A DNA stretch of 22,178 nucleotides, taken from positions 1 to 22,178 of the forward strand of contig NZ_CALIMW010000009.1 in NCBI RefSeq assembly GCF_938045405.1, given 5' to 3'. Shown here piece by piece: positions 7,734-15,219 of the stretch (within the stretch, counting starts at the first letter, position 1; every line of letters begins with the position of its first letter). The notes below the pieces were generated by a model that searched no databases, was not told the origin of the DNA, and saw only the letters and a program-made list of their open reading frames with translations. The position numbers and the translations under genes are program-made. The stretch comes from an uncultured Campylobacter sp. (lineage in GTDB: Bacteria; Campylobacterota; Campylobacteria; Campylobacterales; Campylobacteraceae).

Positions 7734-8183
7734 TTAGCCGGAGCCATATTTTTTCTTATATTCCTTATACGCTTTTAAGACTGCATTGATGGCGCGTTTT
7801 GTGTCTTGTAAAATTTCTAAATGAACACAATCTTCGCAAAGTCCAAAGGTAAAACTCGAGTCGTAAGCCCCTATAAAACGCCCAAAGTCTTTTTCTCCTT
7901 CGAAGCCTATATACCGCCCTGGAAATTTTTGCGTCGTGCTTTCAATATAGCGTGGATAAAGATATGCTATTGCGTCTATTCGACGACTAAAGCATCTTAT
8001 AGTATTATTCAATGGTTCGTCGGGCTTCTTAATTATGTATTCCATTTCTCCGTTTGGATTTTTCGTATAATAACTTTCCGTCAAATCTATTACTTCTTTC
8101 GGAATATCCGTGAGAAAAACAGCGTGCATTAGCGTGCTAAAATTCAATATAAAAGGTTTTCTTATGAAATTCCATTCCGCCAT
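7734..8183 (-). CDS. Phage protein of unknown function
   Basis: 149 residues from the second of two ATGs; AAGGAGG lies seven bases before it but only one base before the first ATG at 8189. Soluble, aromatic-rich, with a Cys-x-x-Cys pair (LCEDCVHLE) near residue 120 and a lysine/tyrosine-rich C-terminal helix. No domain recognised. Overlapping junction with the upstream gene indicates co-translation in the early operon. Confidence 0.65.
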   Translation of the reverse strand: MAEWNFIRKPFILNFSTLMHAVFLTDIPKEVIDLTESYYTKNPNGEMEYIIKKPDEPLNNTIRCFSRRIDAIAYLYPRYIESTTQKFPGRYIGFEGEKDFGRFIGAYDSSFTFGLCEDCVHLEILQDTKRAINAVLKAYKEYKKKYGSG

Positions 8184-8185
8184 AG

Positions 8186-8506
8186 TCATTCCTCCTTTAG
8201 CTCGACATAGGTTACATAGAATTTCGCATCATTCTCGGATGGGATATCATAGTTTTGGCAAAATTCCTCGGCGTAATGTCTAGAGCCAAATGCTGCAATT
8301 ACGCTTTCAGAATTTAGAAGCTCGTTTTTGTTGGCTTCCACACATTCATTTAAAACAGAAATATCGTTTGTTTCGTAATACGCCTTAAGGACTTCTGGAT
8401 ATTTTCTCATATCCGCCAAGAAAACTACATATTTCAAATAAACTAAGTCTGTTTCGGTAGATGGTGTCTCGTATTCGAGTTTCATTACAGGCATAATTGG
8501 TATCAT
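8186..8506 (-). CDS. Phage protein of unknown function
   Basis: 106 residues, acidic, predicted mostly helical, no recognised domain. The start overlaps the stop of the upstream YopX-family gene (ATGA) and is preceded by AAAGGATAC. It ends in an AAGGAGG motif that serves as ribosome site for the next gene. Likely one of the interchangeable accessory early genes of this phage. Confidence 0.65.
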   Translation of the reverse strand: MIPIMPVMKLEYETPSTETDLVYLKYVVFLADMRKYPEVLKAYYETNDISVLNECVEANKNELLNSESVIAAFGSRHYAEEFCQNYDIPSENDAKFYVTYVELKEE

Positions 8507-8883
8507 TTTGTATCCTTTAAAATCTCTGGATTTTCGTAGATGTTCCCGACGATCTCAAACTCATCTGAAGCCTTTTTAAACTCCTTTGTAATTGGATACT
8601 CCGGGTTTATTCTGCTTAGGTCGTGCATATAGAACCCACAATCAAAGCAAATTTTATAGGTGCGCAATCCCCATTTTACAAGAGAGCCCGTATAAATTTC
8701 TTTACCGTTAATGTCGTTTATTCCTGTATATTGCAATAGTTCAATATCTTCGAAACTCGCCTCAAAATTTACAGCCGTTTCTTTATCCCAAAGCGTAGCT
8801 TCTTTGTTTAGGAAGTCAACGCTTCGCACTTCGTAAATTCGTCGATCAACTTTAAAAAACGCCTTGAATTTTAACTCTGTCAT
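8503..8883 (-). CDS. YopX-family phage protein, copy 1
   Basis: 126 residues. The family signature is visible: LLQYTGINDINGKEIYTGSL near the middle, a beta-rich C-terminal half and the closing VGNIYENPEIL. YopX proteins are small, beta-barrel-like phage and plasmid proteins of unknown function, usually among early genes. The next upstream gene is a diverged second copy. Compared with that copy, the N-terminal half here is altered (KAFFKVDRRIYEV in place of EFRAWD), so the pair has diverged in the first domain. The start overlaps the copy-2 stop (ATGA). Confidence 0.85.
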   Translation of the reverse strand: MTELKFKAFFKVDRRIYEVRSVDFLNKEATLWDKETAVNFEASFEDIELLQYTGINDINGKEIYTGSLVKWGLRTYKICFDCGFYMHDLSRINPEYPITKEFKKASDEFEIVGNIYENPEILKDTK

Positions 8884-9245
8884 CGCCTATCCTTTAAAAT
8901 TTCTGGATTCTCGTAGATGTTGCCGATGACTTCCCGGTTGAGCGCATCGTGAAACAAAAAGAATATCTCTCTTTCACACTCGATCAGAAATGCAGCGTCA
9001 CCTGCCCAGTATCTGACCGTGCCCATTCTTTTGCTATCGTCAAGTCTTGAAATGAATTTGACGATATCCCCCTCATAAATTTCGCGCCCGTTTTTATCTT
9101 TCATTCCTGTATATTGCATAATATTGAAGGATCTTTGTTCTGGAGTTCCGGGGAAAATTTCCCAAGCCGGTAAGTGAAAAATATCGCCCCAATTAAGCAT
9201 TTTATTATTTAGAACATCCCACGCTCTAAACTCAATCTCTCTCAT
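8880..9245 (-). CDS. YopX-family phage protein, copy 2
   Basis: 121 residues with the full YopX pattern: N-terminal REIEFRAWDVLNNKM, then MQYTGMKDKNGREIYEGDIV, and the end VIGNIYENPEILKD. This is the more canonical of two tandem copies. Function is unknown for the family. The gene overlaps its upstream neighbour by 14 bases. The last 40 or so bases of both copies are nearly identical, which suggests duplication followed by local conversion. Confidence 0.9.
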   Translation of the reverse strand: MREIEFRAWDVLNNKMLNWGDIFHLPAWEIFPGTPEQRSFNIMQYTGMKDKNGREIYEGDIVKFISRLDDSKRMGTVRYWAGDAAFLIECEREIFFLFHDALNREVIGNIYENPEILKDRR

Positions 9246-9570
9246 CGCTCTCTCCTTTATATAGTTTTTCTATGATTTGCTTTGCCTTTTCGACCTTTTC
9301 TGCTTGCCTCTTTTCGTGATAAAAGCGAAAAGCAATATTGTCTAAAAACAAAAGATCGTATGTGGTCGTTTTGGAACATTTAAATTTTCCGTTTGCTGAA
9401 AAAGAAAATATCATGGTTCCAAAAGAGCTTTCTTGCATAAGGCGAAAAGGGAAGTCGTCTTGTATCCGCTCGCCGGCAATTTCAAAAAATGCCTTTTGCA
9501 CCCGCTTTTTCTTGTCCTTGATCTTCGCAAGCTCCCTTTGAAGCTCTTGTAACTCTGTTTTATAGCTCAT
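9232..9570 (-). CDS. Phage protein with N-terminal coiled coil, unknown function
   Basis: 112 residues. The first 30 residues are a charged heptad-like helix (LQELQRELAKIKDKKKRVQK), and the C-terminus is another charged helix (EKRQAEKVEKAKQIIEKLY). Between them lies a beta-rich segment. No enzyme motif seen. Overlaps the methyltransferase stop by four bases. Confidence 0.65.
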   Translation of the reverse strand: MSYKTELQELQRELAKIKDKKKRVQKAFFEIAGERIQDDFPFRLMQESSFGTMIFSFSANGKFKCSKTTTYDLLFLDNIAFRFYHEKRQAEKVEKAKQIIEKLYKGESDERD

Positions 9571-10145
9571 TTTTCACTCCTTGTCTTTCTTACTACGTCG
9601 TTTTGATTATCTATCCAGCGTATCGTCGGCGCGCCCCCGTGTCTAGTATCAAAAATATACCACGCATAAACCATCATCCCCGTTTCATATTTGCCGTCCG
9701 GTCTGATCTCGCTAGATAGCAAGGGATAACGCGTAAACACATAGATTTTCTCTAAAATTTCGCGCGAGTAAATCTTGTCTAGCCGTTCTTTGCCGTGTAG
9801 GTAGCTAAGCGGCAGCAAAAAAGCAAACCTAGGCGCTACCTCGCAAGATTTAAGGATAAATTCCTTTGCTAGGCTAAAAGGCGGATTTGTGATAATGGCA
9901 TCGAATTTGCGCGTCTCAGTCAAAAAATCTTTGCCGTCTAGTAGCAAATCATACGACGTCACGTCATCATAACCCGCCTCTTTTAAAACTGCCGTTATCG
10001 CACCCGCCCCGCAAGCAGGCTCAAGTATGCGCCCCCCAAACTTTTCAACCTCCAAAAGCCGCCGCGTGATATTGTAAGGCGTCTGATAAAAATCGTTTTT
10101 ATGCCTCGCGGGGTTAGAATTTCCGCTGAAATTTTTACCGCTCAT
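9567..10145 (-). CDS. Phage DNA adenine-type methyltransferase (class I SAM-dependent)
   Basis: 192 residues. Motif I for SAM binding is RILEPACGAGAI (about 39-50) and the catalytic motif IV is ITNPPFS (about 85-91), the N6-adenine / N4-cytosine type. A FYQTP motif near residue 20, upstream of motif I, is typical of small phage adenine methyltransferases. No target-recognition domain is obvious and no restriction endonuclease is adjacent, so it is probably a solitary modification enzyme that protects phage DNA or alters regulation. Overlaps both neighbours by four bases within the early operon. Confidence 0.8.
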   Translation of the reverse strand: MSGKNFSGNSNPARHKNDFYQTPYNITRRLLEVEKFGGRILEPACGAGAITAVLKEAGYDDVTSYDLLLDGKDFLTETRKFDAIITNPPFSLAKEFILKSCEVAPRFAFLLPLSYLHGKERLDKIYSREILEKIYVFTRYPLLSSEIRPDGKYETGMMVYAWYIFDTRHGGAPTIRWIDNQNDVVRKTRSEK

Positions 10146-10591
10146 TTTTTGCCTCCCGCCTCATGCATAGCTTCCCGCTCACGAGCCAGAAACTCCGCGC
10201 GCACCTCCTCGCTCATTGCCAAAAGCGCCTCTAGGTTCTCGCACATTTTCTGCACTATTTTTCCGCCGCGATGCCACCGAAAGCGCAGAAATCGCTGAAG
10301 CACATTTAAGTGCGGCGAGCCCGTGCCCTTGTGTGCTATCCACGCAAGCTCATAATCGCTTGCGACTAGTTCGCGCGCCTTGTAATAAAGCCGCTCTATC
10401 TGCTCTTTCAGCGCAGGCGTGATCGGATCGTTGCGCGGCAGATAGTAGCACTCCGTCTCTATCTGTAGCGCCCCATCTAGCTTACGGAAGCGATCCGTGC
10501 GTCCGATCTTTCGGTCCTTACTTGCCTGCACATCTATCACGTAGAGCTTTTTGCCCTCGCGCCTTGCAAATTCACTCGCGTTCATCCACAT
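10142..10591 (-). CDS. Phage protein of unknown function
   Basis: 149 residues from an ATG at 10591 preceded by AGGGAG; a second ATG two codons later (10585) is equally possible. The N-terminal part (KKLYVIDVQASKDRKIGRTD) looks like a beta-alpha unit with clustered basic residues. The C-terminal half is helical and rich in Arg/Glu. No known catalytic motif. It overlaps a 55-residue acidic ORF upstream by 20 bases and the methyltransferase downstream by four. A nucleic-acid role is possible from context but unproven. Confidence 0.65.
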   Translation of the reverse strand: MWMNASEFARREGKKLYVIDVQASKDRKIGRTDRFRKLDGALQIETECYYLPRNDPITPALKEQIERLYYKARELVASDYELAWIAHKGTGSPHLNVLQRFLRFRWHRGGKIVQKMCENLEALLAMSEEVRAEFLAREREAMHEAGGKK

Positions 10592-10739
10592 AGGGCTCCC
10601 TCTCTGCAAAATCCATCGCATCGTCTATCATCCTGTCATAAGCCTCATCGGCGCCGTAATCCTCCATCCATTTCGCCCTTGCTGCGGCGCGCCATTCGTT
10701 GTAGTCGCCGTGTTCGTTTAGCCATTCTACGTCTGCCAT
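10572..10739 (-). CDS. Small acidic phage protein
   Basis: 55 residues from the ATG at 10739, which has a strong AAGGAGG site five bases upstream; longer in-frame starts run back into ssb and lack a ribosome site. Strongly acidic, Asp/Glu/Trp-rich (MADVEWLNEHGDYNEWRAAA). Ten bases after the ssb stop. Function unknown. Confidence 0.65.
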   Translation of the reverse strand: MADVEWLNEHGDYNEWRAAARAKWMEDYGADEAYDRMIDDAMDFAEREPYVDERE

Positions 10740-10749
10740 CTCGTCCTCC

Positions 10750-11205
10750 TTAAAACGGGATCGTGTCGTTGCCATCGTCGTATTTATCGGCACTTTGCGG
10801 AGCAGGTTTGCGACTTTGGTTAGGGGCTTGTCCGCCTTGCACTCCGCCGCTTTGAGCGTAGGTTTGCGTGCCGCCCGAATTTTGAGGGCTGCCTAGCATC
10901 TCTAGGCTCTCTATCTCTACTACGTGCCTGCTTCGATTTTGTCCGCTTTGATCCTGCCATTGCTCCAGCTTTAACCGCCCTTCGACGGCGAGCTTTGAGC
11001 CTTTTCGTAGGTATTGGTTCACAACCTCCGCCGTGCGCCCAAAAAACTTCAGGTCGATAAAGCAGGTCTCCTCCGCAGTTTCCCCCTGCGCGTTCTTAAA
11101 TTTTCTCGTTACGGCGATACCCGCGTTTCCGACGCAATAGCCGCCCTGCGTGTATCTTAGCTCGATATCGCGGGTTAAATTTCCGATCAAAACAACTTTA
11201 TTCAT
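10750..11205 (-). CDS. ssb: Single-stranded DNA-binding protein
   Basis: Binds ssDNA during phage replication and recombination. 151 residues: OB-fold domain at about 1-105 opening MNKVVLIGNLTRDIELRYT, with the family's FGRTAEVVNQYLRKGS motif, then a Gly/Gln/Ser-rich linker and the acidic partner-binding tip DDGNDTIPF. The intact tip means it can recruit host SSB partners. The window context (ERF, YqaJ, SSB) forms a complete phage single-strand annealing set. Start overlaps the upstream stop (ATGA). Confidence 0.95.
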   Translation of the reverse strand: MNKVVLIGNLTRDIELRYTQGGYCVGNAGIAVTRKFKNAQGETAEETCFIDLKFFGRTAEVVNQYLRKGSKLAVEGRLKLEQWQDQSGQNRSRHVVEIESLEMLGSPQNSGGTQTYAQSGGVQGGQAPNQSRKPAPQSADKYDDGNDTIPF

Positions 11206-11513
11206 TTTATTTCCTTTTCAAATTCTTTTATAAACTCGGGCTCTACGCCGTTTTCGGCGCAAAGCGTCTCGATATAGGCTAGGTGCCCGAGCATATCCGT
11301 CGTGCTTAGTTGTGTGTAGCTTAACGGCGTGCCGTCTTTCTGCCTCGGATAGTCGAAATCCAGCACCTTTAAAAGCTGCTTTAGGGTGCCCGCGCTAAGA
11401 TAAAACGGGCGAATGGCGATGCGATGCTCTCTGATACATAAATATCTAAGAGATCGCATCTGTGCCAATACTACGCCGTGCATAAAGCGGTTAAACTGCC
11501 CGCTAATTTGCAA
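11202..11513 (-). CDS. Phage protein of unknown function, probable TTG start
   Basis: 103 residues from a TTG that overlaps the end of the exonuclease gene by 11 bases; GGAG lies eight bases upstream. An ATG ten codons further in has no ribosome site. The sequence is helical (LGHLAYIETLCAENGVEPEF) with no recognised domain. It sits between the exonuclease and ssb, so an accessory role in replication or recombination is plausible but unproven. Confidence 0.6.
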   Translation of the reverse strand: MQISGQFNRFMHGVVLAQMRSLRYLCIREHRIAIRPFYLSAGTLKQLLKVLDFDYPRQKDGTPLSYTQLSTTDMLGHLAYIETLCAENGVEPEFIKEFEKEIK

Positions 11514-12339
11514 CTCTCACGCTCCAGCGCTCGCTACCCGCCTTTAAAAACTCGTCTGGGATTACGGCGCCGCTTTGCTCGCAATATGCCTTATAGTCAT
11601 AGCTAGGCTTAATTTCTGATTTGCAGACGGTTAGCCCATAAGCTTTTATCTCCACGCCGCCAGCTTTTTTAATGGCGCGCTTTTTTAGCTCGTCAAGCCT
11701 ATCGTCAAGCTCTTTTTTCTGCGCGCTAAGGGTTGAAATTTCATCGCTCAAGCTTAACCATTCCTCATCGGGAGCAGCCCCCGCATAGGTCGCCTCAAAC
11801 TCATTCCACGCCTTAATAAGCTTTTTAATCGCCTTTTCGTCGCGCTCTACGACAACGTGGCGGATTTGCAGATCAAAATCATCGTCTATCTTGCCGACCG
11901 CAAAAATACACTTCGCGAGGTCGCAAACGAAAAGCTGGTGTTGGATCTGCCAAAAATACTTTTCGCTAGGTTTGCCGGTGCGCTCCAAAACCTCATACTC
12001 GTTCGCGCTAAATTTAATCTCTAAAATTTCGCCACCTATGATGTCTAGCCCGTCAAAGCTCGCACTAAATCTCGGATCATCATCGCTAAGTCCTACGACG
12101 GGCTGAAAATCCGCGTTTAAAAGCTTGTTGATATATTCGCGGATTTTTGGCTCATACTCTTTGCCGAGCCTCATTGCCTCGCTCTGAAAGACCTCTTTGC
12201 CGCCGTATTTGATTTCGGCTAGTTTGTAGGGCTTGTTAAAACCGCAGCCCATAACGTCGCCAGCCTCGGAGGCATTAAATTTGTCTTTTCTATATTCCAG
12301 CCACTCGGGGCTACCCTGCGCTAAATCTATAAATTTCAT
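11503..12339 (-). CDS. YqaJ-family (lambda Exo-type) viral exonuclease
   Basis: 5'-3' dsDNA exonuclease that makes single-stranded tails for the annealing protein encoded next to it. 278 residues. The fold's signature is present: SPEWLEYRKDKFNASEAGDV at the N-terminus, an acidic residue in FSASFDGL (Asp96), the E-x-K pair in EILEIKFS (Glu107, Lys109) and QIQHQ near 131-135. All catalytic positions of the PD-(D/E)xK nuclease core appear intact. The C-terminal third has a charged coiled-coil segment (LDDRLDELKKRAIKK). Overlaps the ERF gene by one base (TAATG). Confidence 0.92.
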   Translation of the reverse strand: MKFIDLAQGSPEWLEYRKDKFNASEAGDVMGCGFNKPYKLAEIKYGGKEVFQSEAMRLGKEYEPKIREYINKLLNADFQPVVGLSDDDPRFSASFDGLDIIGGEILEIKFSANEYEVLERTGKPSEKYFWQIQHQLFVCDLAKCIFAVGKIDDDFDLQIRHVVVERDEKAIKKLIKAWNEFEATYAGAAPDEEWLSLSDEISTLSAQKKELDDRLDELKKRAIKKAGGVEIKAYGLTVCKSEIKPSYDYKAYCEQSGAVIPDEFLKAGSERWSVRVAN

Positions 12340-12935
12340 TACGCACCCTTTCTCACTTCTTGCGCCTTTGCGAGCTTTTGCAAAAGCTGAGCGCGCACTT
12401 TTTCAAACGGCACGAACGCTATGTCGCTTGTCTTATATGCTGCGGCTACCTTTCGCGGGTCGGTGCCGCTCGCCTCGCAAAGTTGCAATAAATCCGCCAC
12501 CTGCTCCTCACTCATCGGCGCGGGATATTCGCCTTTTTTATCGCGGGCGTCCTCGTGAATATTCGTAGCGTCGGCATCTTTGGCATCATCTATTGCGAAT
12601 AGCCCATTTAGTGCGTATTTTCTAGCATAGCTTGAGGCTGCGCCTGTAATTTGGCTTTCGTCGCTACCTTTTTTGCTTGCAGGCTCTCTGGCATACGCGC
12701 TTACGCCTACCTCGCCGTCTTTGCCTTTTAGCGTGGCAGTCGCTTTTACGTAGATGCGGTCGGCTACTGCTATGATTTCATCGCCGATCGTTAAGACCGC
12801 CTCATATTTTTGTAGCAGCGGTTTTACCGCTTCTAAGATATCCTCGCAGCTACGATACGCATAGCCGCCAAATTTATTCATCTGCGTCTTGGGAGCCTTT
12901 AGCTCGCATTGGATTTTGTTTAGAACTTCTAACAT
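12339..12935 (-). CDS. erf: ERF-superfamily single-strand annealing recombinase
   Basis: Phage recombination protein that pairs complementary single strands, working with the YqaJ exonuclease just downstream. 198 residues. ERF features: KTQMNKFGGYAYRSCEDILE at the N-terminus, a central LKGKDGEVGVSAYAREPAS and SYARKYALNGLFAIDD near residue 105-120, the typical family end of the fold. The last 60 residues are a helical tail. One-base overlap with the exonuclease gene implies coupled production. Confidence 0.9.
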   Translation of the reverse strand: MLEVLNKIQCELKAPKTQMNKFGGYAYRSCEDILEAVKPLLQKYEAVLTIGDEIIAVADRIYVKATATLKGKDGEVGVSAYAREPASKKGSDESQITGAASSYARKYALNGLFAIDDAKDADATNIHEDARDKKGEYPAPMSEEQVADLLQLCEASGTDPRKVAAAYKTSDIAFVPFEKVRAQLLQKLAKAQEVRKGA

Positions 12936-13045
12936 TCCTCGTCCTTTGCATTGTAAGATTTAACAAACGCGATAAAATCGCCGATCGTCGTGTATCTATC
13001 CACTCTCATCAATGAGAGGTAAAATTTAAAATCTTTTAAACTCAT
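12929..13045 (-). CDS. Small hypothetical phage protein (38 aa)
   Basis: ORF opening MSLKDFKFYLSLMRVDRY and ending NAKDEEC. AAAGGATAAACA precedes its ATG, and it overlaps the erf start by seven bases in the style of the whole operon. No known domain. Confidence 0.5.
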   Translation of the reverse strand: MSLKDFKFYLSLMRVDRYTTIGDFIAFVKSYNAKDEEC

Positions 13046-13055
13046 TGTTTATCCT

Positions 13056-13799
13056 TTATGCTGATTTTTTAAAAGCTTCTATGATTTTCACGCTTAACGC
13101 CACTTGCCCTTTTGCCGTGATTTTCGTAGTGAAGCGCTCTTTGTTACCTTTGGGCGTAACGATGATTTGGGGTATCACTTCAAAATATCCCGCTTCCGCC
13201 CACCTCTGGTAAGGCATATTGTCCGCCATCAGATATTTTTCATCTCTTAGCCACTTAAACACTCTATTGCGTCCGACGCTTACGTCCGTATCGCAAAGCG
13301 TCTTTACAAAGTCGCCTATTAATGCGCTTGTAGCGCTTGCTTCTACCGCCTCGGCAAACACTATCTTAGGCATATCCGTCCTGCGCTGCGCCTCCAATGC
13401 TTCGATCTTGTCTAATTGGGTTATTGCTAGCTCTAAAGCCTCTTTGTAGTTGCGCGGAACGTTAAACGGATTTTTTAGTTTTTCCGCCATCGCGTTAAAG
13501 GCGTTGATGTAGGCGACTTTGAATTTGTAAAACTTCTCGCCGTTGAAACTCATAGCCAAAAGGGTGAAACCATCTTTTGAAACTAAAAAATATGGTCTGC
13601 TTTCGCCCTTTTTATCGGTATATTCAACGAGCCGAAAATTTGACCCGTTGAAATTATCTTGCGGAAGCTCCCTAATTTTCGCTAAAATATGCTTGTGTTC
13701 TTTCTCGAACACATCTGCAATTTGTAGGGAAGTAGTCCAGACCTGACCGCCTGCTACTTCCAACTTTATCTCTTGGCTGTTGATGATTAGATTTTCCAT
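13056..13799 (-). CDS. Rha-family phage regulator with KilA-C (antirepressor) domain
   Basis: 247 residues with two parts. Residues about 15-105 match the Rha domain (TSLQIADVFEKEHKHILAKI, then SRPYFLVSKDGFTLLAMSFN and FKVAYINAFNAM). Residues about 165-247 match the KilA-C/antirepressor C-terminal domain (VGRNRVFKWLRDEKYLM and KGQVALSVKII). Rha-KilAC proteins act as antirepressors or regulators of lysogeny in many phages. Here it is the second gene of the early operon, right behind the sigma70 promoter, which fits a regulator made early. The exact target is unknown. Confidence 0.85.
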   Translation of the reverse strand: MENLIINSQEIKLEVAGGQVWTTSLQIADVFEKEHKHILAKIRELPQDNFNGSNFRLVEYTDKKGESRPYFLVSKDGFTLLAMSFNGEKFYKFKVAYINAFNAMAEKLKNPFNVPRNYKEALELAITQLDKIEALEAQRRTDMPKIVFAEAVEASATSALIGDFVKTLCDTDVSVGRNRVFKWLRDEKYLMADNMPYQRWAEAGYFEVIPQIIVTPKGNKERFTTKITAKGQVALSVKIIEAFKKSA

Positions 13800-13802
13800 T
13801 AT

Positions 13803-14567
13803 TTATCCTTTTAAAATTTCATTTTGTTCCATAAAAAAGCGGTCATTATCGTTTGCATACGCCATAACCGCGCCTATCTCGCTATAAACGCCGTCCATTT
13901 GATACTGGATTTTGTTTAATAGCCTTACTATCTCGCTATCTTTGATGTTTTGCTTTTGCTTTAGCTCTTGCGTGCGCTTGCGATAAAAATCCCGCTCGGT
14001 TTTGGCGTTATGTAGCATCGCTATTAGGTTTTCCTCTTTTTGCTCGTAGCGTTCTATAACCTCCGCGTCGTAAATTACCCCGCGCTTGGCTAATTCGGAT
14101 TTTAGCTTTACGATAAGGGCGTTGTGCTGAGAAATTTGGGATTTGTAGCCGTTGATTACGTTTTGATTATGTCTGCCTTGCGAGATCTGCACCGCTCTAA
14201 GGTTTGAGATTTCGTCCACTAGGCGGAGATTATGCTCGCGAGCTTCGGCATAGCCGCGCACCTGCTTTAAGATAGTCTTTTCGAGCTCCTGCTCCGCCCA
14301 TAGTCTAAAGCCCTTAGCCTTTTCGCTGCGGATAAACATACCGAGCTTTATTATGCCGCGGAGGGTCCATTTGATTTCATTTACTCCGAATTTGTTTTGC
14401 TCGGTTATGAAGTGAATACCCTCGACGATTTCGTCGGCGTGCTCGCGCTTGTGGGTTCTTATGTTTGCCTCAGAAGTGCCGTAACGCTTAGCGACATATT
14501 CGGTAGTGAAAGTTTGGAAATTTAGAATTTCAACTTGGGTGTTAGCGAAAAGTGATAACTCTTGCAT
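13803..14567 (-). CDS. Phage DNA-binding regulator, ORF6N/BRO-like N-terminus with coiled coil
   Basis: 254 residues, first gene after the strong minus-strand promoter. The N-terminal ~100 residues (EYVAKRYGTSEANIRTHKRE, then WTLRGIIKLGMFIRSEKAKG) resemble the HTH-like domains of ORF6N/Rha/BRO phage regulators; which family exactly I cannot decide. From about residue 110 to 225 the sequence is charged and helical and likely forms a long coiled coil. Direct repeats overlapping the promoter just upstream could be its own or a repressor's operator. I infer a transcriptional regulator or antirepressor. Confidence 0.65.
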   Translation of the reverse strand: MQELSLFANTQVEILNFQTFTTEYVAKRYGTSEANIRTHKREHADEIVEGIHFITEQNKFGVNEIKWTLRGIIKLGMFIRSEKAKGFRLWAEQELEKTILKQVRGYAEAREHNLRLVDEISNLRAVQISQGRHNQNVINGYKSQISQHNALIVKLKSELAKRGVIYDAEVIERYEQKEENLIAMLHNAKTERDFYRKRTQELKQKQNIKDSEIVRLLNKIQYQMDGVYSEIGAVMAYANDNDRFFMEQNEILKG

Positions 14568-14599
14568 CTTTTATCCTTTTAAAGTAATTAATTGCAAGA

Positions 14600-14628
14600 A
14601 TTATATAACTTTAAAGATGTTTTGTCAA
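14600..14628 (-). promoter_or_regulatory. Consensus sigma70 promoter of the phage early operon
   Basis: Minus strand: TTGACA at 14628-14623, a 17-base spacer, TATAAT at 14605-14600. Both hexamers are perfect matches to the consensus with ideal spacing, rare for Campylobacter, where the -35 is usually absent. It lies 33 bases before the ATG at 14567 and can drive the whole block down to int. Confidence 0.88.
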
Positions 14629-14647
14629 GAGTTTTTATAACTTTTAA
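14604..14647. promoter_or_regulatory. Direct repeats around the early promoter, candidate operator
   Basis: TATAACTTTAAA (14604-14615) and TATAACTTTTAA (14636-14647) repeat on the plus strand 32 bases apart, about three helical turns, one over the -10 region and one upstream of the -35. Such phasing is expected of a repressor binding cooperatively; the region is AT-rich, so chance is possible. Confidence 0.4.
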
Positions 14648-14685
14648 GTAAAATTTTCTGTTTTTAAGATACTTTTGCGGTATAG

Positions 14686-14739
14686 ATAGCGCGCAAGGAT
14701 TTCTTACGCGCTATAAGGGGAACGAAAATCTCGTTACCC
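14686..14739 (-). terminator. Two hairpins after the HTH gene
   Basis: Minus strand, in order: GGG-AACGA / TCGTT-CCC around a GATTT loop (14739-14717, one mismatch), starting inside the end of the HTH gene, then a perfect 8-bp ATAGCGCG/CGCGCTAT stem (14714-14686). Neither has a strong T run. They probably mark the end of the upstream operon before the early promoter. Confidence 0.35.
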
Positions 14740-15219
14740 TTGCTTCGCTTCATTTATTAGGGCGAAACCCTGCTTAAATTTATCCAGCTGGCGTTTGATT
14801 TTCTCGTGTTCGAGTAACAGCTCCATAAATTTAACCGCCATTTGGCTTGGCTCGTCGCCGCTGCTCCACTTTGCAGGCATATTTTGATGCACGCCCATCC
14901 TCTCCGCCAGCTCTCTTTGAGTGATACCCAATTTCCTGCAAACCTGCTTTACGATGTTTTGTTTTTGGTAATCCCACTTTATTACATAAAGATCATCTTT
15001 GTTTTCGTCTTTAAACTCTATATGGTTGCCACCGCTCTTAGATGGGCTAATAGGCGATCCATATAGCGCCGAAACCTTTTGCGTTAGCTCCTCCTTTATC
15101 TTTATATAGTTCGAGCGTTTTGGTTCCGTCTCTAGTTTGATTTTGTCAATATACTTACCTGATACGGTAACTACGTGTTCTATTTCATCATCATAGTATA
15201 TTTCTTTTTCCTCTGCCAT
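14734..15219 (-). CDS. HTH-domain phage protein, possible repressor
   Basis: 161 residues. A helix-turn-helix of XRE type lies at about 90-115 (VCRKLGITQRELAERMGVHQ). The segment after it (WSSGDEPSQMAVKFMELL) is usual for phage HTH proteins. The N-terminal 85 residues are acidic, then basic, and match nothing I know. It is transcribed toward the early promoter at 14600-14628 and ends 106 bases before that -35, so it could be the repressor of that promoter; this is inference from position only. Shares one base with the stop of the DinD-like gene. Confidence 0.65.
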   Translation of the reverse strand: MAEEKEIYYDDEIEHVVTVSGKYIDKIKLETEPKRSNYIKIKEELTQKVSALYGSPISPSKSGGNHIEFKDENKDDLYVIKWDYQKQNIVKQVCRKLGITQRELAERMGVHQNMPAKWSSGDEPSQMAVKFMELLLEHEKIKRQLDKFKQGFALINEAKQG

